From positions 1-9,938 of the forward strand of contig DMCS01000089.1 of assembly GCA_003445715.1 (NCBI GenBank): 9,938 nucleotides of DNA, read 5' to 3'. Made by a program: the position numbers and the translations under genes. The DNA is from Candidatus Mesolinea sp. GTDB taxonomy: Bacteria > Chloroflexota > Anaerolineae > Anaerolineales > Anaerolineaceae. Shown piece after piece: positions 1-5,605 of this stretch; positions within the stretch are counted from its first letter, which is position 1; the number at the start of each line of letters is the position of its first letter. The notes below the pieces were generated by a model. The model was given only the letters and a program-made list of their open reading frames with translations, was not told where the DNA came from and ran no database searches.

Positions 1-107
1 GGGGATTGCAGATTGCAAGCACTTTTTGAGATCGTTCTAAACTAAGCTATTCAAAGACAGATAATCAGGGCATTCTTAACGCTCTTTTTCGGGCTGAACC
101 TAACTGG

Positions 108-233
108 CTATTCGTTTATTCCCTGTTTTCTGGCTGCCTCTGTTTGGGTGATCCGGTGATCTATCACCCTTTCTACTTCCAGCTTTGTTGCACTTGCGAG
201 TTGAATCCAAGTTGCCCTTAAATCCTTGTACAT
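108..233 (-). CDS. Short ORF, possible relic of a helix-turn-helix/transposase N-terminus
   Basis: This is a 41-codon frame from an ATG at 233 to a TAG at 108-110. Its C-terminal half, LEVERVIDHRITQTEAARKQG, looks like the first two helices of the helix-turn-helix found at the start of some IS transposases and Xre-like regulators (pattern ITQxEAAxxLGI). The frame stops exactly where the recognition helix should begin. A one-base frame change at the stop would continue for about 16 residues (…NSQLGSARKRALRMP), so a decayed gene is possible. There is no Shine-Dalgarno sequence before the ATG and an in-frame stop lies close upstream. I cannot assign a function, and it could be a chance frame. 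Confidence 0.2.
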   Translation of the reverse strand: MYKDLRATWIQLASATKLEVERVIDHRITQTEAARKQGINE

Positions 234-235
234 AA

Positions 236-264
236 TTAATTTAAAATTTCAGAAATGGTATATT
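236..264 (+). promoter_or_regulatory. Weak candidate promoter for the flavoenzyme operon (extended -10)
   Basis: TGGTATATT at 256-264 is an extended -10 pattern (TG-N-TATATT). The hexamer 17 bases upstream, TTAATT at 236-241, is a poor -35. It would give a leader of roughly 180 bases before the start at 454. It sits in AT-rich DNA where such matches arise by chance, so this is a candidate only. Confidence 0.22.
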
Positions 265-453
265 ACCTCTAACATAGATTTAGTATCCATTAGGGTAGAT
301 TATAAATCGAATAAGTATACCTTGTGATTGTATTTTTATATCTGGTAAGAAGGTAACCACCGTTTTGATAATCTGTAATGTTTTTGAATGAGATCTTCAA
401 TATTTCAATATTTAAGGATTTCCATTAATAAGAATTGAGGAAAGGAGTTTGAG

Positions 454-2427
454 ATGCAAGAAAAGCGCGGTCAAGAGGATAGTAGAAAACCTGCGTTTGA
501 AATGCTGTTTTCACCAATCAAAATCAGGAACGTTGAAATTAAAAATAGGGTGGTTTTCCTGCCTCACCTGCCTCTTTATGCCGATCAATATTTTGCACCC
601 ACAGATCGAACGACCGCTTACTATGTAGAAAGAGCCAAGGGTGGAGCAGGACTTATTGTAGTGCCGAGTGTCATCACACATCCTTCTGGATTGTTCCCCG
701 GTACAATTGCGGGATATTCTGAGAGCAACGTGCCAAAGTTCAAAAAACTCGTGGATGAGGTGCACAAAAACGGAGCTAAAATCATCGTTCAATTTTCACA
801 CATGGGTAACCAAACAAAGAGTGTCGAAACATTTCGGCCTCTTTGGGCACCCTCTAACGTTCCGGATCTCACCGTAGGGGAGGTGCCCAAACCGCTCACC
901 ATCGATGAAATCCATGAGCTGATTGACTCCTTCGTCAATAGTGCCCAGTTGATGATGCAATCAGGTTTCGATGGGGTCGAGCTCAAAGTTGGACATGATG
1001 GCATCTTAGGTCAGTTCGTTTCTCTCGTAAAAAATCAGCGGCAAGATCAATACGGTGGTTCTTTGGAAAATCACGGCCGGATTATTGTCGAAATCTTGCA
1101 ACAGATCAGGGAAAAATTAGGTAACATACCTTTGGGAGTGCGTCTGGGCATCAATCGCTATGTTCCTGGGGATTATGGCGTGGATGAGGCAGTGGAATAT
1201 GCCAAGATGTTCACCCAATATGCTGATTACATCAGCACCGATACGGGAACCTGGGAAAGCATCGACATGCTCGTTCCGTCCATGAATGTACCCCAAGGCT
1301 TTTTGCTCCCAGACGTGGCGCGCATCAAACAAGCTATTCCAGACAAAGTCGTCATCGGCAATGGACGCATTGTTTGGCCAGCTATGGCAGAAAATGCTCT
1401 GGAAGAAGGCTATATGGACATGGTCGGGATGGCAAGAGCACTGATAGCCGACCCTTATTGGGCCAAGAAAGCACAAGAGGGCAGAGCCGATGAGATCAGA
1501 GGTTGCATTGGATGCAACCAAAAATGCATGGGACGACTCTTGCAGAATTTGGCTATTAGCTGTGTACAAAACCCAACCTCTGGCTACGAAGAGGAATACG
1601 GCGAAGATATTCTTTACAAAGAGACGGAAACACCTAAAAAGATTGTCGTTGTGGGGGGCGGGCCCGCCGGAATGAAAGCAGCCGAGATCTATGCGCGCCG
1701 TGGCAATAACGTGATCCTCTTTGAGAAAGACGATACACTAGGGGGAAGAGTGCGATGGGAAAGTGCCCTACCAGGCCGAAGGGGCGTCTCGGGGGTCAGT
1801 CGGTATCTCACTTATATGCTTTCAATCCTTCCCAACGTGCAGACGCGTCTCGAAGAAGAAGCTACGGTTGACAAGGTCCTTGCAGAAAGCCCGGATATCG
1901 TAATCATCGCGACGGGGTCAACCATCGCGACATCCCGCCCTGGTTTTTACAGCACAACCGATCTGATGAATGGAAAAGTCAATGCTAATTCCATCTTAGT
2001 CTTAGATAATGACTCTACAACAGAGGGCGCTTCCATCATTGAACTGATCTTAAAACAGGGAGCGCACACCCATTGGGTAACGCCGGCATTTTTCAACGGC
2101 CAAAATATAACACCACCAATTCTATTGGACTATTTCAAACGATTGGCTGGTCATCCTGACCTTAAGGCTCACGCGATGGAAGTCCCGACAGAGATAAAAG
2201 ATGGTAAGGCAACGCTTTTCAACATCTACATGGGGACGCAAGAAGAAATCGACGATATTGATGCCGTCGTCGAAGTAGGCATCAAGAAAGCCAACAACGA
2301 ACTTTACGAGGCCCTTAAAGGCAAGGTAGGGCAGCTCTTCATCATTGGTGATGCAGCCGCTCCGCGAGACATCGCCTCAGCCCTGGAAGATGCCGTCGGT
2401 CTATCTAAATTGGTGCAAGGTGCCTAA
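454..2427 (+). CDS. Old Yellow Enzyme-like FMN/4Fe-4S/FAD oxidoreductase (enoate reductase/dienoyl-CoA reductase family)
   Basis: This is a 657-residue flavoenzyme with the three-part layout of 2,4-dienoyl-CoA reductase, enoate reductase and trimethylamine dehydrogenase. An N-terminal FMN TIM barrel (about 15-345) includes LFSPIKIRNVEIKNRVV and the QYGGSLENHGR motif near 199-209. A 4Fe-4S site follows with Cys351, Cys354, Cys358 and Cys370 (C-x2-C-x3-C-x11-C). The C-terminal dinucleotide-binding half has GGGPAG at 401-406, an ATG motif at 486-488 and IIGDAAAPR at 630-638. Such enzymes pass electrons from NAD(P)H through FAD and the cluster to FMN, to reduce activated C=C bonds or work on amines; the substrate here is unknown. 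The barrel reads VGHDG near 179-183, where the commonest family form is HAAHGY, and GTWES near 265-269, nearer amine-dehydrogenase-like members than FadH. The start has AAAGGAG at 441-447, six bases upstream. It is the first gene of a redox cassette, 28 bases before the next. Confidence 0.9.
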   Translation: MQEKRGQEDSRKPAFEMLFSPIKIRNVEIKNRVVFLPHLPLYADQYFAPTDRTTAYYVERAKGGAGLIVVPSVITHPSGLFPGTIAGYSESNVPKFKKLVDEVHKNGAKIIVQFSHMGNQTKSVETFRPLWAPSNVPDLTVGEVPKPLTIDEIHELIDSFVNSAQLMMQSGFDGVELKVGHDGILGQFVSLVKNQRQDQYGGSLENHGRIIVEILQQIREKLGNIPLGVRLGINRYVPGDYGVDEAVEYAKMFTQYADYISTDTGTWESIDMLVPSMNVPQGFLLPDVARIKQAIPDKVVIGNGRIVWPAMAENALEEGYMDMVGMARALIADPYWAKKAQEGRADEIRGCIGCNQKCMGRLLQNLAISCVQNPTSGYEEEYGEDILYKETETPKKIVVVGGGPAGMKAAEIYARRGNNVILFEKDDTLGGRVRWESALPGRRGVSGVSRYLTYMLSILPNVQTRLEEEATVDKVLAESPDIVIIATGSTIATSRPGFYSTTDLMNGKVNANSILVLDNDSTTEGASIIELILKQGAHTHWVTPAFFNGQNITPPILLDYFKRLAGHPDLKAHAMEVPTEIKDGKATLFNIYMGTQEEIDDIDAVVEVGIKKANNELYEALKGKVGQLFIIGDAAAPRDIASALEDAVGLSKLVQGA

Positions 2428-2455
2428 AAATTAATCTGTAGTGAAGGAGGTTTTT

Positions 2456-2746
2456 TTGGAAATAAAACAAGTCGAAGGTAAAGATATTGGAACCATCATG
2501 CTCTACGCTTTGAGCACATGCCCGTGGTGCAAGAAAACAAAAGCGTTACTCAATAGCCTCAACGTGAAATACAGCTACGTGGATGTAGATTTGCTAAGCG
2601 ATGATGAGGAACAGAGCGTGGAAGAGGAACTTTCCCATTGGAGCGATCAACTGGCATTCCCTTCGCTCATCATAAACAACGAAAAAATTATCATAGGGTT
2701 TAAGGAACAGGAAATTAGAAAAACCTTGGAGGCAATGGGCGCATGA
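2456..2746 (+). CDS. Glutaredoxin-like (NrdH-type) small thiol protein, CPWC active site, TTG start
   Basis: This is a small thioredoxin-fold protein of 96 residues. A β-strand (TIMLYAL) leads into the redox motif C22-P-W-C25, followed by KKTKALLNSLNVKYSYVDVD, which is the usual glutaredoxin/NrdH continuation. The presumed cis-proline loop is FPSLIIN (Pro69), and a GF pair (81-82) takes the place of the family's common GY/GF. The frame is open from a GTG at 2441, but that start would place the Shine-Dalgarno AAGGAGG (2444-2450) inside the gene. I therefore choose the TTG at 2456, five bases after it. The stop overlaps the next start (ATGA at 2743-2746), indicating translational coupling to the FTR-rubredoxin protein. 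It is the likely disulfide partner of that reductase. Its final client is not visible. Confidence 0.85.
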   Translation: MEIKQVEGKDIGTIMLYALSTCPWCKKTKALLNSLNVKYSYVDVDLLSDDEEQSVEEELSHWSDQLAFPSLIINNEKIIIGFKEQEIRKTLEAMGA

Positions 2747-3231
2747 GAGAATTCACAACTGAAGAAATTCGTCAATCTTATGAGCTTCTCAAGGCAAAGA
2801 CGGAGAAATCTGGTTACTTACTAAATCCAGATGAAGAGTTTACTCTGGGGATAGTGGAGTCACTGCTTACAAACAACGAAAGGTATGGGTATCCACTTTG
2901 TCCTTGTCGTCTCAGTTCGGGCAGCCGCGAGGCAGATTTAGACATTATCTGCCCTTGTGATTATCGTGATCTAGATTTGGCGGAATACGGCCGGTGCTAT
3001 TGTGCCCTGTACGTATCGAAGGATGCAACGCCTGAGCAACTCAATGGTTCCATCCCTGAAAGACGACCTAAAAATCCAGCTCAAGAAAGCAAAGCGGTAA
3101 CAATGCCCATGTGGCGGTGCCCTGTCTGTGGCTACCTTTGCGCAAGGCAAAATCCACCAGAAGTGTGCCCAATATGTGGCGCTAGCGGAGACAGATTCGA
3201 ACGCTTCAATTCTGTAATAAAATTAGAATGA
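2743..3231 (+). CDS. Ferredoxin:thioredoxin reductase catalytic chain fused to a rubredoxin-like domain
   Basis: This is a 162-residue two-domain protein. Residues about 1-95 are an FTR catalytic (β) chain with CPC at 53-55, CPC at 70-72 and CYC at 85-87. By analogy with the cyanobacterial enzyme, Cys53, Cys70, Cys72 and Cys85 would bind the 4Fe-4S cluster, and Cys55 with Cys87 would form the active disulfide. The spacing is CPC-x14-CPC-x12-CYC, the stretch ICPCDYRDLDLAEYGRCYC being typical of FTRs from anaerobes rather than phototrophs. After a linker (96-122) comes a short rubredoxin-like domain of rubrerythrin type, with C126-x2-C129 and C142-x2-C145. The protein would reduce the disulfide of a thioredoxin-like partner, presumably the CPWC protein encoded just upstream with a 4-base overlap, using one-electron donors. 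No FTR variable chain is encoded nearby. It is followed after 32 bases by a separate rubredoxin gene. Confidence 0.9.
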   Translation: MREFTTEEIRQSYELLKAKTEKSGYLLNPDEEFTLGIVESLLTNNERYGYPLCPCRLSSGSREADLDIICPCDYRDLDLAEYGRCYCALYVSKDATPEQLNGSIPERRPKNPAQESKAVTMPMWRCPVCGYLCARQNPPEVCPICGASGDRFERFNSVIKLE

Positions 3232-3263
3232 TTGTCAATAACTGAAAAGGAGATACAGATAAG

Positions 3264-3428
3264 ATGAAAAAATATAAATGCAGTGTATGTGGTTACGTTT
3301 ATGATCCCGCTAAAGGAGATCCGAGTGGTGGAATAAAACCAGGTACGGCTTTCGAAGACTTACCAGAAGATTGGGTTTGCCCAGTCTGCGGGTCACCTAA
3401 AAGTAAATTTGTTGCCATGGAAAATTAG
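3264..3428 (+). CDS. Rubredoxin
   Basis: This is a canonical 54-residue rubredoxin that binds one iron through four cysteines and carries single electrons in the cytoplasm. It shows KYKCSVCGYVYDPAKGDP with Cys6 and Cys9, the central GIKPGTAFEDLPEDWVCP, and the second pair Cys39 and Cys42 (CPVCG), followed by KSKF. The length and every core aromatic position match the family. AAGGAG at 3246-3251 lies somewhat far (about 12 bases) from the ATG, but no nearer start fits the family. It is the last gene of the redox cassette and is followed by a strong terminator at 3451. It is a likely one-electron carrier for the flavoenzyme or the FTR-rubredoxin fusion; which of them is inference. Confidence 0.97.
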   Translation: MKKYKCSVCGYVYDPAKGDPSGGIKPGTAFEDLPEDWVCPVCGSPKSKFVAMEN

Positions 3429-3450
3429 TCCATTCTTGCAATGAAATTCT

Positions 3451-3488
3451 GGAAGCTCGCACACTCTTTCGTGTGAGCTTCCTTTTTT
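3451..3488 (+). terminator. Intrinsic terminator of the redox cassette
   Basis: GGAAGCTC (3451-3458) and ACAC (3461-3464) pair with GTGTGAGCTTCC (3471-3482), a 12-bp stem with a 2-base bulge and a short loop, followed directly by six T (3483-3488). It lies 22 bases after the rubredoxin stop. Confidence 0.93.
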
Positions 3489-3578
3489 ATATATGGCTTT
3501 CATTTTCTTGAAAAAATGACAAGCCTTATTTTCCGGTTTTTTTCTCAACTTGTCTACATAAACATTCCTTTCTGCCCC

Positions 3579-3607
3579 TTGACAGTGAACATTTGTTCTG
3601 ATATTAT
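3579..3607 (+). promoter_or_regulatory. lexA promoter (sigma-70 type)
   Basis: TTGACA at 3579-3584, a 17-base spacer, and TATTAT at 3602-3607 make a near-consensus housekeeping promoter. Transcription would start near 3614, giving a leader of about 35 bases before lexA. The spacer carries the SOS box listed next, so LexA bound there would block RNA polymerase directly. Confidence 0.85.
3587..3598. promoter_or_regulatory. LexA operator (SOS box), GAAC-N4-GTTC
   Basis: GAACATTTGTTC is a perfect inverted repeat of GAAC/GTTC with a 4-base spacer, the core of the Gram-positive SOS (Cheo) box. It lies wholly between the -35 and -10 of the lexA promoter, which is the expected position for autorepression. 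I see no second copy elsewhere in the window. Confidence 0.85.
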
Positions 3608-3647
3608 TTATGCAATAATTAATCAAACAAACCAGAGAAAGCAGGGT

Positions 3648-4352
3648 ATGATGGCCAGACGCAAAAATGGATTAAGTCCGCGACATAAAAAAATACTCGC
3701 CTTTCTGGAAAGCTACCAACAAGAGAAAGGCTATCCTCCTTCCATTCGCGAAATTTGTGATTACACCGAAATCAGCTCCACTTCCGTTGTGAACTATTAT
3801 CTAAACCAGTTAGCCGAAATGGGCTATATCGAGCGCAGCAGCAACGTTTCGCGCGGCATCAACCTGATCAAGAATGCAAAAGGCATCCGACTACAAACAG
3901 TGAAATCCGCTGCGGAACGTCTGCTCGAGCCAGTCATCAATATTCCGCTGGTAGGCAACATCGTTGCGGGCGAACCGATGCCCGTACCCCCTTCAGATTT
4001 CAGCTATTACGACCCCGACTCCGGCGTGGAGATTGCTCGCGGGTTGCTGCCCGAAAACGACAGCACCGAGCAGCTTTATGCCCTCCGCGTTTTTGGGGAC
4101 TCGATGATTGATGCCATGGTCAACGATGGCGACATTGTGGTGATGAAAAAGGTGGACCAAGCGCGCAACGGCGAGATGGTCGCGGTGTGGTTATCTGATC
4201 GCGATGAGACTACGCTCAAGTATTTTTACTTAGAAAATGGCAAAATACGCCTGCAGCCAGCCAATCCGCTGATGAAGCCTATCATTATTGAAGACCCAAA
4301 CATCGTAGAAATTCAGGGCAAGGTTGTGCTGGTCATCCGTCAGTTGGCATAA
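3648..4352 (+). CDS. lexA: LexA, SOS transcriptional repressor and self-cleaving protease
   Basis: This is the SOS-response repressor, 234 residues. The N-terminal winged helix-turn-helix (about 9-75) has LSPRHKKILAFL and the family signature GYPPSIREI at 28-36. The C-terminal S24 peptidase/LexA domain contains the scissile Ala107-Gly108 (VGNIVAGEP), the nucleophile Ser152 (FGDSMIDA) and the general base Lys191 (TTLKYF), so RecA-stimulated self-cleavage should be intact. The region between the cleavage site and Ser152 is about nine residues longer than in E. coli LexA. An upstream ATG at 3516 is open in frame but lies before the promoter and is rejected. Tandem ATGs at 3648 and 3651 are both possible after a weak AGCAGG. 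The gene is monocistronic, with its own promoter and SOS box, and convergent with rplL. Confidence 0.97.
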   Translation: MMARRKNGLSPRHKKILAFLESYQQEKGYPPSIREICDYTEISSTSVVNYYLNQLAEMGYIERSSNVSRGINLIKNAKGIRLQTVKSAAERLLEPVINIPLVGNIVAGEPMPVPPSDFSYYDPDSGVEIARGLLPENDSTEQLYALRVFGDSMIDAMVNDGDIVVMKKVDQARNGEMVAVWLSDRDETTLKYFYLENGKIRLQPANPLMKPIIIEDPNIVEIQGKVVLVIRQLA

Positions 4353-4372
4353 CATGTCATACACAATTAACT

Positions 4373-4404
4373 AAAAAAAGCCGTATTTTTAGAATACGGC
4401 TTTT
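4373..4404. terminator. Bidirectional intrinsic terminator between lexA and rplL
   Basis: AAAAGCCGTATT (4376-4387) pairs perfectly with AATACGGCTTTT (4393-4404) around a 5-base loop. Read on the minus strand, the hairpin runs into seven T (complement of 4373-4379), a strong stop for the rpl operon. On the plus strand the T-run is only four, so it is a weaker stop for lexA. Confidence 0.9.
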
Positions 4405-4420
4405 CTGGTCCAAAGGAAAT

Positions 4421-4801
4421 CTACTCTAAAACAACTTCGGCGCCGGCTTCTTCCAGCTTGGCTTTAGCGTCGTTGGCAACTTCCTTGCTCACACCTTCGA
4501 GCACCTTGCCGCCTTCGGTCTCGGCTAAGGTCTTGGCTTCAACCAAACCTAAGCTAGTCAGCTGGCGAATAACCTTGATGACGTCGATCTTCTTGGGGCC
4601 GGTGGCTTTGAGTACCACGTTGAACTCGGTCTTCTCTTCCTCTTCTTCGGCGGGTACGGCAGCAGCCAGACCAGCAGCAACAGCTGCCACGGGTGCAGCA
4701 GCAGAAACGCCCCATTTTTCTTCGAGAAGTTTGACTAGTTCAGAGGCTTCCAACACAGAAAGTTGGCTCAGTTCCTCTACGATTTTTTCTAAATCTGCCA
4801 T
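4421..4801 (-). CDS. rplL: Ribosomal protein bL12 (L7/L12)
   Basis: This is the stalk protein of the 50S subunit. It binds L10 as dimers and recruits translational GTPases such as the EF-Tu encoded in the same cluster. It has 126 residues: an N-terminal dimerization helix pair (1-31), an Ala-rich then Glu-rich hinge (32-57, with EEEEE at 52-56), and the C-terminal factor-binding domain (58-126) with FNVVLKATGPKKIDVIKVIR. It is the last gene of the operon. The 68-base gap after rplJ contains a small hairpin (4846-4859) followed by an unusually A-rich stretch just before the Shine-Dalgarno TAGGAG. In other bacteria such unstructured leaders favour high bL12 synthesis; that role here is inference. 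A bidirectional terminator lies 16 bases after the stop. Confidence 0.98.
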   Translation of the reverse strand: MADLEKIVEELSQLSVLEASELVKLLEEKWGVSAAAPVAAVAAGLAAAVPAEEEEEKTEFNVVLKATGPKKIDVIKVIRQLTSLGLVEAKTLAETEGGKVLEGVSKEVANDAKAKLEEAGAEVVLE

Positions 4802-4869
4802 TTTAATTTACTCCTAATTTTGTTTTTATTTTTTATAATAAGTTAGCCTTTCAAAAGGCATCTTGACAA

Positions 4870-5400
4870 CTATGCAGCCACAGGCTGCTTTTCCGAGTTG
4901 GCTCGGATCACGGCTGCTAACCCACGGGCGGGTTCGGCAATTGTGCGGACGAGCTTGCTGGCTGGCGCTAAAATTGTTCCTAACAACATAGCGCGCATCA
5001 CTGGCAAGGTGGGCAATTCTGCTAAGGCTGCGACGCGTTTAGCATCTAAAAAGGTTTTATCTAAATAGCCGCCGCGGATTGCAAAAGCAGCGTTTTCCTT
5101 AGCAATGTTGGCAACGGTCTTAGCGGTTGCAGGTGCATCTTCTGGAGCAAACACAACGGCGTTATTGCCTTCCCAGAAGCTGCTATCGTAGCTATAACCA
5201 TATTCATCCAACACACGCTTGAAAAGACGGTTCTTGACAATATGCAACTCTCCGCCAGTCTCACGTAAGCGCGCTCGGGCGGCATTTACTTCTGGCATGC
5301 GCATCTTTTCGAATGAAAGTACAAAAATCGCTTCGCTATTTGCCAACCTTTCACGATACCTTTCAACAATTTGTTCTTTTTCTTGTTTTGTAAAAGCCAA
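4870..5400 (-). CDS. rplJ: Ribosomal protein uL10
   Basis: uL10 anchors the bL12 stalk to 23S rRNA and is the usual autoregulator of its own operon. The product has 176 residues. The N-terminal rRNA-binding domain has FTKQEKEQIVERY, the GGELHIVKNRLFKRVL segment near 49-64 and GNNAVVF near 78-84. The C-terminal helix that carries bL12 dimers contains LLGTILAPASKLVRTIAEPARGLAAVI (139-165, quoted in part by its ends LLGTI and LAAVI). The start has a near-perfect Shine-Dalgarno AAAGGAGGTGA, which itself lies in a small hairpin (5407-5425). The 205-base leader from rplA contains an L10-type leader RNA and an attenuator, so expression is probably set apart from rplK-rplA. Confidence 0.97.
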   Translation of the reverse strand: MAFTKQEKEQIVERYRERLANSEAIFVLSFEKMRMPEVNAARARLRETGGELHIVKNRLFKRVLDEYGYSYDSSFWEGNNAVVFAPEDAPATAKTVANIAKENAAFAIRGGYLDKTFLDAKRVAALAELPTLPVMRAMLLGTILAPASKLVRTIAEPARGLAAVIRANSEKQPVAA

Positions 5401-5406
5401 TGTTGC

Positions 5407-5425
5407 TTCACCTCCTTTCGGTGAA
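5407..5425 (-). promoter_or_regulatory. Small hairpin covering the rplJ ribosome binding site
   Basis: In the mRNA, UUCACC (complement of 5420-5425) can pair with GGUGAA (complement of 5407-5412) around a 7-base loop GAAAGGA. The AAGGAGGUG Shine-Dalgarno is therefore partly in the loop and partly in the 3' arm. It may tune ribosome access. The stem is only 6 bp and could be incidental. Confidence 0.35.
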
Positions 5426-5465
5426 AATAAAAATCTCTTTCCGTTTATCCTGCAGAAAGAGATTT
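5422..5465 (-). terminator. Intrinsic terminator/attenuator in the rplJ leader
   Basis: On the minus strand, AAATCTCTTTC pairs perfectly with GAAAGAGATTT (plus coordinates 5455-5465 and 5431-5441). This is an 11-bp stem with a 13-base loop, followed by a T-rich tract TTATTTTC. It lies only about 20 bases before the rplJ start and after the L10-type leader, so it is best read as an attenuator rather than an end-of-operon stop. The loop is complementary to the leader core (see findings). Confidence 0.8.
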
Positions 5466-5500
5466 AAGTACATGTCAAATTTCGACTAAGTTCTCAACCT

Positions 5501-5574
5501 CCACCTTGGCAGGATATTAAGCCGTAACGGCACCAGCTTTCTTCAGTGAAGACCAGTATTCAATTGTCTGGTGG
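5501..5574 (-). promoter_or_regulatory. Ribosomal protein L10 leader (cis-regulatory RNA)
   Basis: The minus-strand RNA contains the recognisable core of the L10 leader family: GGUGCCGUUACGGC (a small GCCG/CGGC hairpin), then UUAAUAUCCUGCCAAGGU. An upstream hairpin ACCAG/CUGGU (complement of 5553-5572) and a closing complementarity CCACC/GGUGG (5570-5574 with 5501-5505) fit the fold, although these two overlap and cannot both form fully. In characterised bacteria L10 or the L10-L12 complex binds this RNA to repress rplJL. Exact edges are approximate. The identification is from memory of the family, without a covariance search. Confidence 0.75.
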
Positions 5575-5577
5575 GCA

Positions 5578-5586
5578 AGTATACCA
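5578..5586 (-). promoter_or_regulatory. Candidate extended -10 promoter for rplJ-rplL
   Basis: On the minus strand TGGTATACT is a good extended -10. There is no -35 match 17 bases upstream, but extended -10 promoters can do without one. Transcription would begin almost exactly at the 5' edge of the L10 leader, which favours a real internal promoter. It overlaps a perfect 6-bp hairpin GGCAAG/CTTGCC. Confidence 0.4.
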
Positions 5587-5605
5587 CATCTTGCCAACCC
5601 TAAGC

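Larger units (their letters stand above)
1..453. other. Upstream region without a confident gene
   Basis: These 453 bases hold no convincing full gene. The first 240 bases are of mixed composition and contain a 41-codon minus-strand frame (listed separately) and a 7-bp inverted repeat, GGGTGAT at 146-152 with ATCACCC at 163-169, which has no good T-run on either side. From about 235 to 440 the sequence is strongly AT-rich, as expected for the promoter and 5' leader of the flavoenzyme gene that starts at 454. I see no riboswitch-like or tRNA-like structure. Confidence 0.6.

Noticed and set aside
146..169. Hairpin GGGTGAT/ATCACCC as a terminator of an upstream gene
   Set aside because: The stem is only 7 bp, the T-run is three bases, and no upstream gene end is visible.
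1117..1569. 150-codon minus-strand frame inside the flavoenzyme gene
   Set aside because: It is antisense to a clearly coding region, without ribosome binding site or recognisable motif.
3516..3647. 44-codon N-terminal extension of lexA
   Set aside because: It lies upstream of and across the lexA promoter and SOS box, has no ribosome binding site, and the LexA family begins at the tandem ATG at 3648/3651.
4458..4817. Long plus-strand open frame opposite rplL
   Set aside because: It is an antisense shadow of the Ala/Glu-rich rplL codons, with low-complexity Ser/Ala translation and no family resemblance.
4846..4859. Hairpin GCCTTT/AAAGGC between rplJ and rplL as a terminator
   Set aside because: The stem is about 5-6 bp and is followed by A-rich rather than U-rich RNA; rplJ and rplL are expected to be co-transcribed.
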